In this document: positions 45,783-56,249 of the stretch, piece after piece
Numbering within the stretch: position 1 is the stretch's first letter
Layout: each line of letters begins with the position of its first letter
Assembly (NCBI GenBank): GCA_036971715.1
Contig: JAVHJL010000001.1
Coordinates: 2,108,001-2,172,000, forward strand
Length of the DNA stretch: 64,000 nucleotides
Direction: 5' to 3'
DNA from: Arthrobotrys musiformis
Taxonomy: Eukaryota > Ascomycota > Orbiliomycetes > Orbiliales > Orbiliaceae
Program-made: the position numbers and the translations under genes
Notes under the pieces: model-generated
Seen by the model: only the letters and a program-made list of their open reading frames with translations
Database searches by the model: none
What the model was told of the DNA's origin: nothing

Positions 45783-48546
45783 TCAGAAACCACCGAGACC
45801 TTGGACTCGCTCAAACGCACCTTTGATACCTTTCACCCAAGCAAACTTTATTTTTGCCCCTCCTAAAGCTCCTGGAATTTGGTCACCTGGATTATAGCCA
45901 CCTGCTACATTATCTCTTCCCTCTTTCGCTCTCCAAACTCCGTCGTTATCAACCCTTCCCCAAATATGTGTGTTCTGGTTTGATCTAATACCCCACAGCC
46001 ACTCTTGGACAACCTCTGCGCTGTCAATCATTACATTTGTTTCCTGGCTGTGAAACCAGCTTTGAGTATCTTGATTTCCACTGCCATGGATCCCAATGTG
46101 GCCATCGACTACCATAAGCTTGATGTGCGATGTCCTCTGCTTCGTTTTGGCATGAATCGGAGACCGCATGTCCTTGGCGGTATACCAATATACTTTCAAT
46201 CTCTCCTTCTCCTCATCCGACGTTAGAGATCCAAACAAAGAACAAACTATTTGCTCGTTAGTGCCGTTTTGGAAAGGCAGCAATTCTCCCTGCTTGATAT
46301 TAGTCTGATGAGCCACCAACGATACAGAGGAACAATTCAATGTTCACTCGAGTACTCACAGCATCATTGTATCCCAGCGTCAGATACAGCACAACTTCGA
46401 TACCTCTCTTTACTGCATCTAGAATCTCTTCTACTAGGGGCGACGCATTTAAGTCCGGCGTTTGGATGAATACTTGTGTTTCAGCCAAACGAATAGCAGC
46501 TATCCAAGCTTCATTCTGAGGAACTCTGACCGATTGGTGGCCCGGGGCTTCAATCAAGTCGTCTTATCAGAATCTTGCACTAATCTACGAGACCACACTA
46601 ATCCATCATTTGGAGTACAACTTACAACCAAAGGGCCGCCTATTAACCATCGCAATTGGGAATAGCTTGTGGCGCGGGTGAAGAATGTAAGGGTTGAACT
46701 CTTCGACATGAGCCTCCTTGTCAAGGAGTGTTACGGTCCCTTGGGTATTTGGTTGAATCGTGGTATCTAAAGACTTTTTAGCACTTGCTGCCATATTACT
46801 CGATCCATATCTTTATCCGTGCGTATTTAGTAGCATACTCAAATGTTTTGTCAGATCCTCCACCGTTCCAAGGAACCCTTGAACTCTTTCCGCTTCCGCT
46901 GACAAAGTAGTATCGTATTCAATTTCGGAAGCGTCAGCAGTCGAGGCTAAATATTGTTCCTCCTCCATCGCAGTATCTTCAGCTGCTCGATTAAGTACTT
47001 TTGCGACTTCATCCTGTCCCTCCTCCGTTGCAATCGTTCTTCCGATGTGGCCTGTGTTCGAAGCTGTTCGAAGTTTTAAGGGAGGTACTTCAGCATCATT
47101 TGTTTGTTCCTGCTGATTGTGGTCGGGGACCGGCGATCCACCCGTACCCAGAGGCCCACGGTGGTACTCATTCTTTGACCCATTGACCGGATTTTCATGT
47201 AGTTTCCCCGCACGTGGAGCCCCGAGTTGAACGGCGAACGGTACCGTATCTTTTCCATCCCTCCCAAGGCACTCGCTCTCATAATCCTCATGCTCCCTGA
47301 GGTACTGTGTTCTAAACTCTTTAGTCTTTTGGCTTATGCTATCTCCGATAGTTTTCGCAATTGTATGAGAATCCGAAAATCCGAAATGCTGCCTTGTTGC
47401 GTCCTCTTCGAAGAATTTATGAACTCCGAGAGATGGCTTGAGCGCACTGTGCCACGATATCATGGCAGAATCGTAGAAAGAATCTACTATTGCGCCTTCA
47501 TACTGACACATCATCTCCAAATTTGCGACGTCCTAAGAGATTGTGTCAGCAAATTGAAATATACCATGGTAACATTCACGAGCCAACCCAATCCAACTAA
47601 GAAACACTATACCTACCTGAATATTATTACTATTCAGAACCGCAATCTTCCCATCAACAACCATCCACTTCGCATGAAAAGTCCCCACAGGTGGAATATG
47701 AAAATTCAGCACCTGTAACGTAATACCCTGGACATCATCCTGCTTCGGGATCTGAACTTTCTCGCCATTGTAGTCCTTCTCTTTGGTATTTAGGTGGTTT
47801 TTTAATAGTTGCTTCATATTCCCTCTATCGTATAGAATCTTCACGTCGACGGGAGGGAGATCTGCCTCCAGTCTACGTCTTGAGAGTTCTCTAAGGGCCT
47901 CAGTGATTATGTGCGAGGCGTGAGAGGCAGCCCAGAAGTTTGTGGCTATAATTATGGACGACTCGGCTTTTACGATAAGATTTGCGTAGTGGCGCATTAT
48001 ATCCGGTATTCTGTATAAATAATTCCCTGTTTAATCTCTAAAATTCTGCAGCGTGTTCGAGGCTCTCATGTGGTGGGTTGAAAAAAGGGTAGTTCTTACA
48101 TCGACATAATGGTCAAAGGTAAAACGCCGGTGCTACCAAGCAGACTCGGAGACACAACACCAGCCTGTGGATCATTCTCCAGCGTTCGAAGGACATGATA
48201 AAAAATCTAGAAAAACCAATGCAACGATGAGCTTACATCACACTTTATAGCGCTTAGAACTCAACCAAGAGGAATATCATACTTTCAAAAATAGCTTACT
48301 CGGCTCCGTCCCCTCAAAGTTTCCACAACTTTTCGCAGCCTCCATGTCCTCCTCCAACACATTTTCGTAGTCATCCTCGTTAGATTTTGCGGAATGCTTT
48401 TGCGCGAAGGCGCTCAGAATTGCCGGCATTTTCTGGTGCGCAACTTGGTCGTAGGCTTTCGACGGCGTGAGGTCCGGGTCCTCGTTCATCAGCGACGTTA
48501 CCGAAGACTCTGAGGCACATAGTCTTTGGATTTTGGGGGATATCAT
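45783..48546 (-). CDS. Phospholipase D-superfamily protein with two HKD motifs
   Basis: Model: exons 48546-48283, 48206-48100, 48010-47617, 47532-46839, 46787-46626, 46547-46360, 46289-45783; 771 aa with every junction in phase. Motif 1 is FHAKWMVVDGKIAVLNSNN (end of exon 3), motif 2 is SHIKLMVVDGHIGIHGSGNQD (last exon); both fit HxK(x)4D, and the second also has GSxN. Flanking segments such as VFIQTPDLNASPLVEEIL and SWFHSQETNVMID are typical for the cardiolipin-synthase/PLD-like group. Between the two halves lies an acidic, probably disordered insert of about 150 residues. It should hydrolyse or transfer at phosphodiester bonds, most likely of a phospholipid; the substrate is unproven. An apparent in-frame TAA at 46815-46813 is removed by a 51-nt intron (46838-46788) with a GCTACTAAAT branch site. 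No signal peptide is seen. Confidence 0.85.
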
Positions 48547-48740
48547 TTTGTATTTGACCGAATTACTCGAACACTCTGCAATTTCTCCGCGATACTATAT
48601 TTGAGGGGCTCTATTAGAAGTCAAGCTATCGTCGCTAACGGAATCTGCAGGCTGGTCGTTTAAATAGCTGCCGCAAGTGCAAAGGATGGTGAATTAAATG
48701 ATTACTACGATTTCGAAAGATATCAAATGCGCGAGCCCGT

Positions 48741-49019
48741 CTATCTTATACCCTCGAACTCCCCACCAGTATACTCGGCCCCCAACTCCGGGTGTATAAT
48801 GCCGACATTCCTCAGAATAGTAATCCCCAGATCTGGAGCTAGTTCAGCTGGAGGGTAAATCTCAGGAACACCAACGCAACCGACACAAACGGCATCAAAA
48901 AATCCAGGGACGCCATACGGCTCGCACGACCCGTTGTATATCGTACTAAGAGCGTTGTATGCAAGGTAACATCTCCAAGCTACTTACAATCGAACATTTC
49001 GAAATTCGACATCAGATGT
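48741..49019 (-). pseudogene. 3' exons of an unrecognised gene, probably a remnant
   Basis: Two exons can be supported: 49019-48988 and 48945-48741, joined by a GTAAGT..CTTAG intron in phase. They give an 78-residue C-terminal piece starting TSDVEFRNVRLTIYNGSCEP and continuing VPGFFDAVCVGCVGVPEIYPP, with codon use and splice signals like real genes. Upstream on the minus strand (49020-49550) frames are open but broken by stops, and I could not join them into a full protein. It is either a truncated gene or a gene with exons I missed. The family was not recognised; the beta-strand-like, Asn-Gly-rich sequence may come from a secreted carbohydrate-active protein, but that is weak. Confidence 0.35.
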
Positions 49020-49706
49020 CTTAGCTTACGTCTACCCATCCAGGGCTGCCAAGCTTGCTTGGTTCGGCCGGTGTGGGTGGCCATGGGTGCGCGACGGATG
49101 TGATGTCATGCAAAGTCCAAGGAGGATTCCGTCACAAAAAAGAGCTAGCTGAAGACGCCCGATTAATCGATTTTGGACCTGGTCTATATACGGAGACAAC
49201 GAGTCGGAGTGCATACGTACGCCACGCCCGTGCTCGATGACTAGTCGTATATGAAGATAATTCGAAAATGCGGTACTCAAGTGAGGAGTCTGGCGACGAG
49301 ACAAGCGGCACTTGGAGACCGATCCAGAGTCCCTCGCGTCGACAGCTCTCAGTTTAGGACTGATCCACCACGTACCGCCAAAACGCAGCAATTGAATTAG
49401 CAGTACCAACATTCTTGCATTCAGTAGACGAAGAACGTGCATATGTGGCAGCGAAGTTTTGAGTATTCGATTCATTGACAAGTACAAGTACGTCGATAAC
49501 CAATGCATGATATCGATCATATGAAGGGATGGCAGTCTCAAATTGCAACATCTGTCAACACATAGTAGGCGGCCTCAAATTTCGAGGCAGAAGGGCCTTA
49601 GCCATAAAGAACGATGCAGTAAAAACACTCTCAAATCGAAATGGTAAAAAGGAAAGAAGGAAAGAACCCTATTTTTCTGATAGTAACCTTTACCTCACCC
49701 GCAAAC

Positions 49707-50973
49707 TTAAGCGCCCAAAACCTCAAGGGTAATCTCTCTCCCAACACTGATACTATGAATCTTCTCCTCCCAAACACCATACCTGAAGATCCTCTCGAAC
49801 AGCACGTTCAACTGCGCCGTGCCGTAGATCCTAACATCAACAGTCTTATCATCCCTAGTAAAGCTTGTGGCGGCAATATCTCCCTTCACAATACTAATAT
49901 TATCAATTTCCTTCGGCGCCCTCCATCCATGCCAGTTAATAGCCTCAATAATAGTAGAGTCAACACTGAGCCAGTAGACATGGATCTTAGGGTAGTCCTT
50001 CTCGAGGGAAGATGTGGCCGCGATAGGTGTGAGGAACGGTGCGGATGGGATGGAGAATTGTCCGATTTGCCAGCTGGTGTTGCTCTCCCAGACCTGTTCG
50101 GCGAGAGCGCCATTGACAGTTTGGAAGTAGCCGCGGATGGATGGTGGGCTGGCATCCCATGCGTTACGATTGACGAAGGAGAGGTAGGTCCCTGGGAGTG
50201 CGTTTCCTGGGAGTGTGGCACCTTTCTTCCAGCCTTGGCCGCCGCCGAAGGTGTACTCCTCGAGCTTGTTGTTGTTGCCTTGGTAGTAAACGCTTCACAT
50301 TACATAAGTATGTTAGCCAAACTCGCGGACGCTTAAGGGAGAGATAATTTCAAGGTAGAAATATATATACCGGAGATTAGCTCCTCCGAAGGAAATGGCA
50401 GCGAGCTTGCTATACGGCGCAACCTTCACCTTGGCGGCATTCAAAGCACCGTCGTACTTGTTGTCAGTGCCGTTCCTGGTGTCCCAGCACCATTCCTGTA
50501 GCTCGAATTGCGGGTTGAGGTAGTAGAGGCGGATGGTGTCCTGAGGCCCCCAAAGCAAAGCGGTAAGTGGGGTGAAGAGGACGGCCTTCCCGGGCGCGAG
50601 GATGGTAGTGATAGTCCATTCACCGTACCACCTAGCTTGCTTAATGGAGCCGTCGGAGGCTTGGGAATAAACGAGCTAGAGAAATGTCAGATAGAACTAC
50701 AGGAAATATTTCATGGCCAATGGGGGTACTGACATTCCATGCGCCCGTTGGAGAAATATAAGCGGCATAAGAGGTCCTGTAGAGGAGGTCATACCCATAG
50801 ACACACTCCTCCTTAGCTAAGACACGAGCCTATCAGTATCGCTAAATTTTAAAATATAAGGAGTAAAAAGTCTGATATTTCGACTAAAGGTTTTAGGAAT
50901 TTTCATTCTTACTAGTGCCGTCCTTTCCACTATTGGAGGAGACTCTGAGGGATCTTGGTACAAGAACTGGCAT
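49707..50973 (-). CDS. Fungal fucose-specific lectin (AAL-type beta-propeller)
   Basis: Model: exons 50973-50913, 50816-50734, 50675-50371, 50292-49707; 344 aa, all phases consistent. Repeated propeller-blade segments are visible: YRTSYAAYISPTGAWNLVYS, DGSIKQARWYGEW, IRLYYLNPQFELQEWCWD, LAAISFGGANLRVYYQGNNN, KLEEYTFGGGQGWKKG, LSFVNRNAWDASPPSIRGYF, ALAEQVWESNTSW and KIHVYWLSVDSTIIEAINW. This Arg/Glu/Trp periodicity is that of the Aleuria aurantia lectin fold, a six-bladed propeller that binds L-fucose between blades. Members are usually about 310-320 aa; here the N-terminus has about 30 extra residues (MPVLVPRSLRVSSNSGKDGT). No classical signal peptide is present, as for other AAL-like lectins. 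A TATATAAG lies about 140 nt upstream. Such lectins act in recognition or defence; the role here is not known. Confidence 0.88.
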
Positions 50974-53855
50974 TTTGATTTATAATTTATACAATCGGAG
51001 TATACACTAGATATATTTGAATGCTGTGGCTATTGACTATATTGTGGATAGAAAGCGACTATTGCAGATATGAGAGACAAGAATTATGAGAAGAGGGGAC
51101 GGGGTGGCCTTATATAGAAACAGGAGCGCCTGGTCTCGAGTCTAACGGCCAGCACGACTTCAAAAAGATATTGTACATAGTGAGAACAAATCCAAACCGA
51201 AAGGGCCGGGTAAGTCGAAAAAAAGACCCAATTGGCTGGTGCACCGGTGCATGGCGTGTATGATCAGTCTTTCCACGGCAGCGCAGGTAGACTTAACTTT
51301 CAAATGTAGTTCTTCCGTCTCTCGATCTCGAGCTCGTGAGCTGCAGAATCAAGTTCGATCAGAGCACAATCAATCCCGACAATCGATCAAATACACCCAA
51401 AAACACTCCGGTAATCTCACTTGAGGCAGCACCGGACTCCTCACCCCACTGCACTACACTACATGTACTATATGTATACATCAGAGAGTTTACAAGGTTT
51501 TTACCATATTTGTATTCCCCAGACCAGTTCCATATCCTGTAATAGGATAGTGCAAAAAGGAACCTTCTACACCAGCACCGTAGCCTCGAATATCGAATCC
51601 AGCACCGTGCGCTCGCACACGTACTCGCTGTATGCAGCGATCAAGTTAGCTAGCGGTTGTACTGGATTGGTTTTCATCTGCAGATACACCCGACTCCGAT
51701 TTCATCGTACAGTGTAGTATCATCAAGAGAGCATCTACATACTATACTAGCCACTTTTGACACGAAACACGGCATTTTTTCAAGAATAAAATCACTCTCA
51801 CACATGCCCAGTGGCTATGGCACTTAGTCTGGAAAGAGCTGTGAACGGTATTCGGAACAGATATGCGCATGGACAACCCTCAGCTGACCAGGCTGAACCT
51901 CGAACAGGAGTTGTATATAGAAACATGCAGATTTCTTGAGTTTGGTCTAGATGTTGTTCAGTTCGAATGATATCTGCGGGCCTAGAATCGATCTAGTCTT
52001 GGAGTCAATTAATCTAGCTCGGCCCTTAGGCCTTGTCCGCAGTTATATTTTAGTTTACCACGCAATATCAATTATTCAATTGCAATTTCGAGTGTTATAT
52101 TTCTGACTTCACAAGGGAGAAAACCAGGGACTTTGATTCAGGAGTCCGGATAACCACATATCGATATCAGCAAGCTATAAAACGTGTATAATATTGAGCT
52201 CGCGAGCTCGAATGGTTACACAAACCAACTCCACCTCCCACGCTTTACAGAAAGTATCCGATCCTGCAACTTGCCGTGCTACATATCCTCTACCCCGCTT
52301 CGAATGACCTCAATGCAAAAAGAAGATTCATAAATTTAATACTTTCGCATTCGAGTTATAGTATTGTAATTTTATGGAGAATCTTAGTAACTTAGATCGA
52401 TCAAACATCGATCAATATCCCAGGATACTCCTAGGACCCTCAAAGACCGGCTGGGTAGATCCCCGTATTCTGCCCGACGGAGTTCCCATGCATATGCAGA
52501 CTGTACGTGCTCAATTCAAACTGATCGATTCGCCCTTCACAGCTCGGCCATATTCGAATATTTGCTACTCGAATTACTTCATACAATTACATATTCCAAA
52601 CTACGTCCCCCTGCCTACACCACCAGATCGCCTCGCTCCGTGCCGCACCTGCAAATCCGAGAACTGGAGGGTCGAAAAAGTCCCGACTGCGAACCTGCAT
52701 AAACTCTAGAATGCCAACAGACATCATATGCAACTGCAACTTGCTGCTCCACCCAGCCTCGAACTACATTGACAAAGTTTTTCTAACTTTGAAATTCCGA
52801 TCATGCAACGGGCGAACAACGTTAACCTACACTGCCGACATAACTGCATGATAGATGTTACACCTTTTGGTTGGCGAACCGGCGAGGTATACGGCATGTT
52901 GTACGGTCGAGCTCGAGTCGAAATTGAGGCATCTCGAAACGAACATATTTCTGTTCGAGCTATTAAGGCGTACCGTTAACCCCTGCCACATGGATTCGTT
53001 CTCGCCGCTGTTGGAGGACGTTACCTGTGAATCCACCGATGTGCCCGTATACCTAGCGCCTGAACTTAAGGTGGTATCGATCGACCCTAGACTCGAGATT
53101 ATTATACACCTCGCTATATCAAACACCAAATATACGATGCACAACTTCACTTTCGACGCCACCGTATCCCAACCGGATTTCGCCATTACATTGAGCTCCT
53201 CAACTTTCAAGAATCAACTGGACTTTAGTAGACTCAGCGCCATCTTGAAACCAGGCGGTTCTCGCCGTACGCTGTAAAACAATAGTGTATACAAGCACAA
53301 CGATTGACTTTGCAACATTCCCGGATCACGGAAGCATGTTGACGCTCAGCCGTTACACGCCCCATAATTGCACAGATTCCTTTCCCTTTTCTCTTGTTTT
53401 GAATAAATGCCTCTTTGTAATAGCCGTTATACCAACTGATATGCATACGGTACAGTATAATCAAACCCCGAGAAGTTAATATCGCTTCTCCAACTACATG
53501 ACGCCACAAACCCATTTCTCGTGTATGTACACAACTATGCACGAGAATACCCCATAACGAGGTTGAGCTGCGCACATACTATGCGGCAAAGGCAGAGGTC
53601 GCCTCGTCTCAGGTCAGAGCTAACCAATGCTCCGATCTGTACCACATGTGTATTATACCAATCATAACTCCATGTGGATATCTTTGTCCCACGCTATTAT
53701 TTCCAACAGTCGACGAAACCATCCAAACTTCACGTGTACCACGAGGTCCCACGAAAGGCCACCGCTCCAATTCCACCACAATCTTCGGCCATAACTTCAG
53801 CGGGGCTTTTGGTTATCCGCATAGCTCAGCACTCCCCATCTCCCAAAATCCACTT
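50974..53855. other. Intergenic, two weak open frames only
   Basis: 2.9 kb. Plus-strand frames at 52374-52709 (111 aa) and 52855-53277 (140 aa, ending near SRLSAILKPGGSRRTL) are the only ones with some protein-like character. Neither shows a recognised domain or splice partner, so I do not call them as genes. Confidence 0.4.
51109..51116 (-). promoter_or_regulatory. TATA-like box of the lectin gene
   Basis: TATATAAG on the minus strand, about 136-143 nt upstream of the ATG at 50973. Confidence 0.4.
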
Positions 53856-54458
53856 TCAAACTCCCTCCTCCTCATTCCCCTTCCCCTCCTCAGTCTGTTT
53901 CTCCCTCCTCTCAACCTCCCTCAAACACCACCACCACCCTCCCGCCGCCAGCATCTCAAAAATACACAACCCGGGCATCAAAACCCACAAAACCCACTCC
54001 CTCCACACCATCACCCCCTCAACCTCACTCACACACCTCCTCCACCCTTCAAACTCCTCATACTCATTCCTCCCCAACACCCCCATCCCTTCATACATAA
54101 ACCCCTCACACCACGACCCCTTCAACCCCCCTTGCAACGGACAGGAACATACCCCCACCCCGCGCGCCGCAAACGAAGTTTCGTCGAGCGTATACACCAA
54201 TAACGCGAATAACGCCGTATTCAGCAGAAGGAAGGTGAATAACACCTGGTGTAGTAAATACAGCGGTTGGTGGATCTTCAGCCGGAGGTCTCCGCTGATG
54301 GAGAAGATTCTTTTTTCATCCGTTGCGGTTGGGTCTGTTGAGGTGAGGAGTAATCGATCTGATTCGTGCGTGGTGTATGCGGGGGGTAGGGTGCCGGTGG
54401 GTGTGTATGTCGGTAGTAGTCCCTCCTGGTCTTGGGGTATGGGGTTTGATGTAGCCAT
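53856..54458 (-). CDS. Small membrane protein with PY and dileucine-type sorting motifs
   Basis: One exon, 200 aa, starting MATSNPIPQDQEGLL. The N-terminal tail carries LPTY and PPAY (both WW-domain ligands of the L/PPxY type) and two acidic dileucine-like signals (DQEGLL, ESDRLL). Two hydrophobic segments follow: VLFTFLLLNTALFALLVYTL (about residues 88-107) and WVLWVLMPGLCIFEMLAAGG (about 155-175), separated by a roughly 45-residue loop with three Cys (VCSCPLQGGLKGSWC). The C-terminus is acidic and Glu-rich. No named family is recognised. Topology and motifs suggest an endomembrane or vacuolar protein under ubiquitin-ligase or adaptor control; this is inference. Confidence 0.65.
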   Translation of the reverse strand: MATSNPIPQDQEGLLPTYTPTGTLPPAYTTHESDRLLLTSTDPTATDEKRIFSISGDLRLKIHQPLYLLHQVLFTFLLLNTALFALLVYTLDETSFAARGVGVCSCPLQGGLKGSWCEGFMYEGMGVLGRNEYEEFEGWRRCVSEVEGVMVWREWVLWVLMPGLCIFEMLAAGGWWWCLREVERREKQTEEGKGNEEEGV

Positions 54459-55632
54459 TTTTTATATATTCGAGAAGTCGGTGCTAACGGATTGGGGTCG
54501 TTATGGACAGAAGATCGCTATGATTGTCTGGGGATTCTCGTTGATATCTTGGGGATATGTATTCCTCGTACCGCTCCTCTCCTCTATATACCCCCCTTTC
54601 CCTTCCCACCGCCAACCCAAGAAGCCCAACGACAAGCCTTACGTACGCCTCTCGATCAAATCGAGGTAATAAAAAAAAATTCGTTGAAAAAAAAAGAGGT
54701 AATAAAGTTACGACGGGTGTCGCGGTTACGACCAACCTCCCCTCCAAATAGACTTCCGAGTGAAACAACCCTTCTACACAAAACTCCCAATCAGGCAATC
54801 TATCCCAATACAGCCATTCAAAGAGCAGATTATTGATAAGAATAGAGACACGAAGAGAAAAACAAAAAGGTTATTTTTTTTTCGCGAGGTGAGTCAGTAC
54901 GATGTCTAGGAAAGCACCCGTCGATGGCAAATTCTGGAGTTCGTAAGATGGAAGATATCAGGTTCGGTTTCCCCGTATTTGACCATTAAGAAAGAAGGAG
55001 AACAACAATCCCAAGCGGAATAGATTAATGGATCCTAATAACCCTGGAAGTATGTAGTACGAAATGTTGGAAACGGCCCCGTAATAGGTGTATTTCCAGC
55101 CAATTTTGTGTTGGATCCAACATGTCTTAGCCTGTGGCTGTTTCCATTGGCGTGGTATCCCAATACAATCCACATGCTACAAGTGCTCGCGGTTTTTCAT
55201 CAGATATCATCGATTGCAATATCTACCGGCTAGATAAGCGGTTTAAAATAAATAAAGGACAACGAAGTGGTAGTTGATCGTATCATTGACAGTTAAGGGC
55301 ATTATTTACATGAAATACATCTGTTACAAAAAACAAAGGGAAAATATCCAATCATGAACACACACCCCCTCTCCCCAACATTTCCCATTATCCCACGTAA
55401 TCGTATTCCACGATCCCGCTTGAATTTTCCGAAATCTAAGTCCGGCCATAGATCTGATCGATATAGGTAAAAAAAACAACGAAAGCAAAAGTAACCCAGA
55501 GTGAGGTATCATAAAACATAAAAGCTGACCCAAGTATGACAAAAGAAAAGTGCCCTCCAAAACCCACCATAAGATCCACCTCACACCAAGACCTTCATCT
55601 AGAATCCCCTTCTATCCAACGACGAAAATCGT
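54459..55632. other. Intergenic, no gene seen
   Basis: About 1.2 kb with A/T runs near 54667-54700. No convincing coding frame. Confidence 0.4.
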
Positions 55633-56249
55633 CTAGACACGGCTGGTAGACCGTCTCCTATGTCCTGTCTTCTTCTCCTCATGCTTCTCATCCGCCAACC
55701 TGGCAAGGTTCATACACAACAAAGTCGTAATGATATACAACACCATAAGCGTAGTCGTAATACCGACCATAGCCTTAACCAACGGCAAATTCTTATTTCC
55801 GTGATTATCTATCCCGGCTTGCTGTCTGATGTACGTCAAGCTCTGCCATGTTCGGTTTTGAGTGCCGTCCTGGTGGAAATTATGACGGTTGAGGACCACG
55901 GCGGCGATGTAAGTTACCATGAAGCAGAAGTCGAAGAAGGCGGCGATATGCAGGAGCAAACGGCCGAGGCAGCAGAGGAGGGTGATTGAGTAAGCGAGGA
56001 TACAGATCGCAAAGGCCGACTAAAACTTATAATTAATATCTATAAAAACCCTTTTTTGTGATATATACGTAGGGTATGACCAATTGGGTGTGAACGTACG
56101 GTGATGCAGGGCAGCCAGACTTCAGGCGGGACCCTGGAGTGGGCTTTGGCGTACTCATTGACGAGGTGGCCGGAGATACCGAGCAGGGAGACGCAAAGAC
56201 ACCATTGTGCGATCCGAAAGAACCACAGCGTAGTCTTCTCGAAGAACAT
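55633..56249 (-). CDS. Four-helix membrane protein, MARVEL-domain-like
   Basis: Model: exon 1 56249-56100, exon 2 56019-55633, phase-0 intron of 80 nt; 178 aa. Four membrane segments are visible: FRIAQWCLCVSLLGISGHLV, then AFAICILAYSITLLCCLG (starting at the splice), LLLHIAAFFDFCFMVTYIAAVVL and VKAMVGITTTLMVLYIITTLL, followed by a basic tail (KHEEKKTGHRRRSTSRV). Size, order of helices and the first-helix pattern (R.AQW.L...LLGI.G) agree with the small fungal MARVEL-type membrane proteins, which organise plasma-membrane or vesicle domains. The specific role is unknown. Confidence 0.78.

Noticed and set aside
46813..46815. In-frame TAA in the PLD-like gene
   Set aside because: It lies inside a 51-nt intron (46838-46788) with GTATGC donor, ACTAAAT branch-like site and GGCAG acceptor, and both sides share one frame.
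52855..53277. 140-codon plus frame ending with a methyltransferase-like LKPGG
   Set aside because: A five-residue match in otherwise unrecognisable sequence is not enough.
53646..54669. 185- and 331-codon plus-strand frames opposite the PY-motif membrane protein
   Set aside because: Pro/His/Ser-rich complement of an acidic, Glu-rich and hydrophobic gene; no start context or domain.
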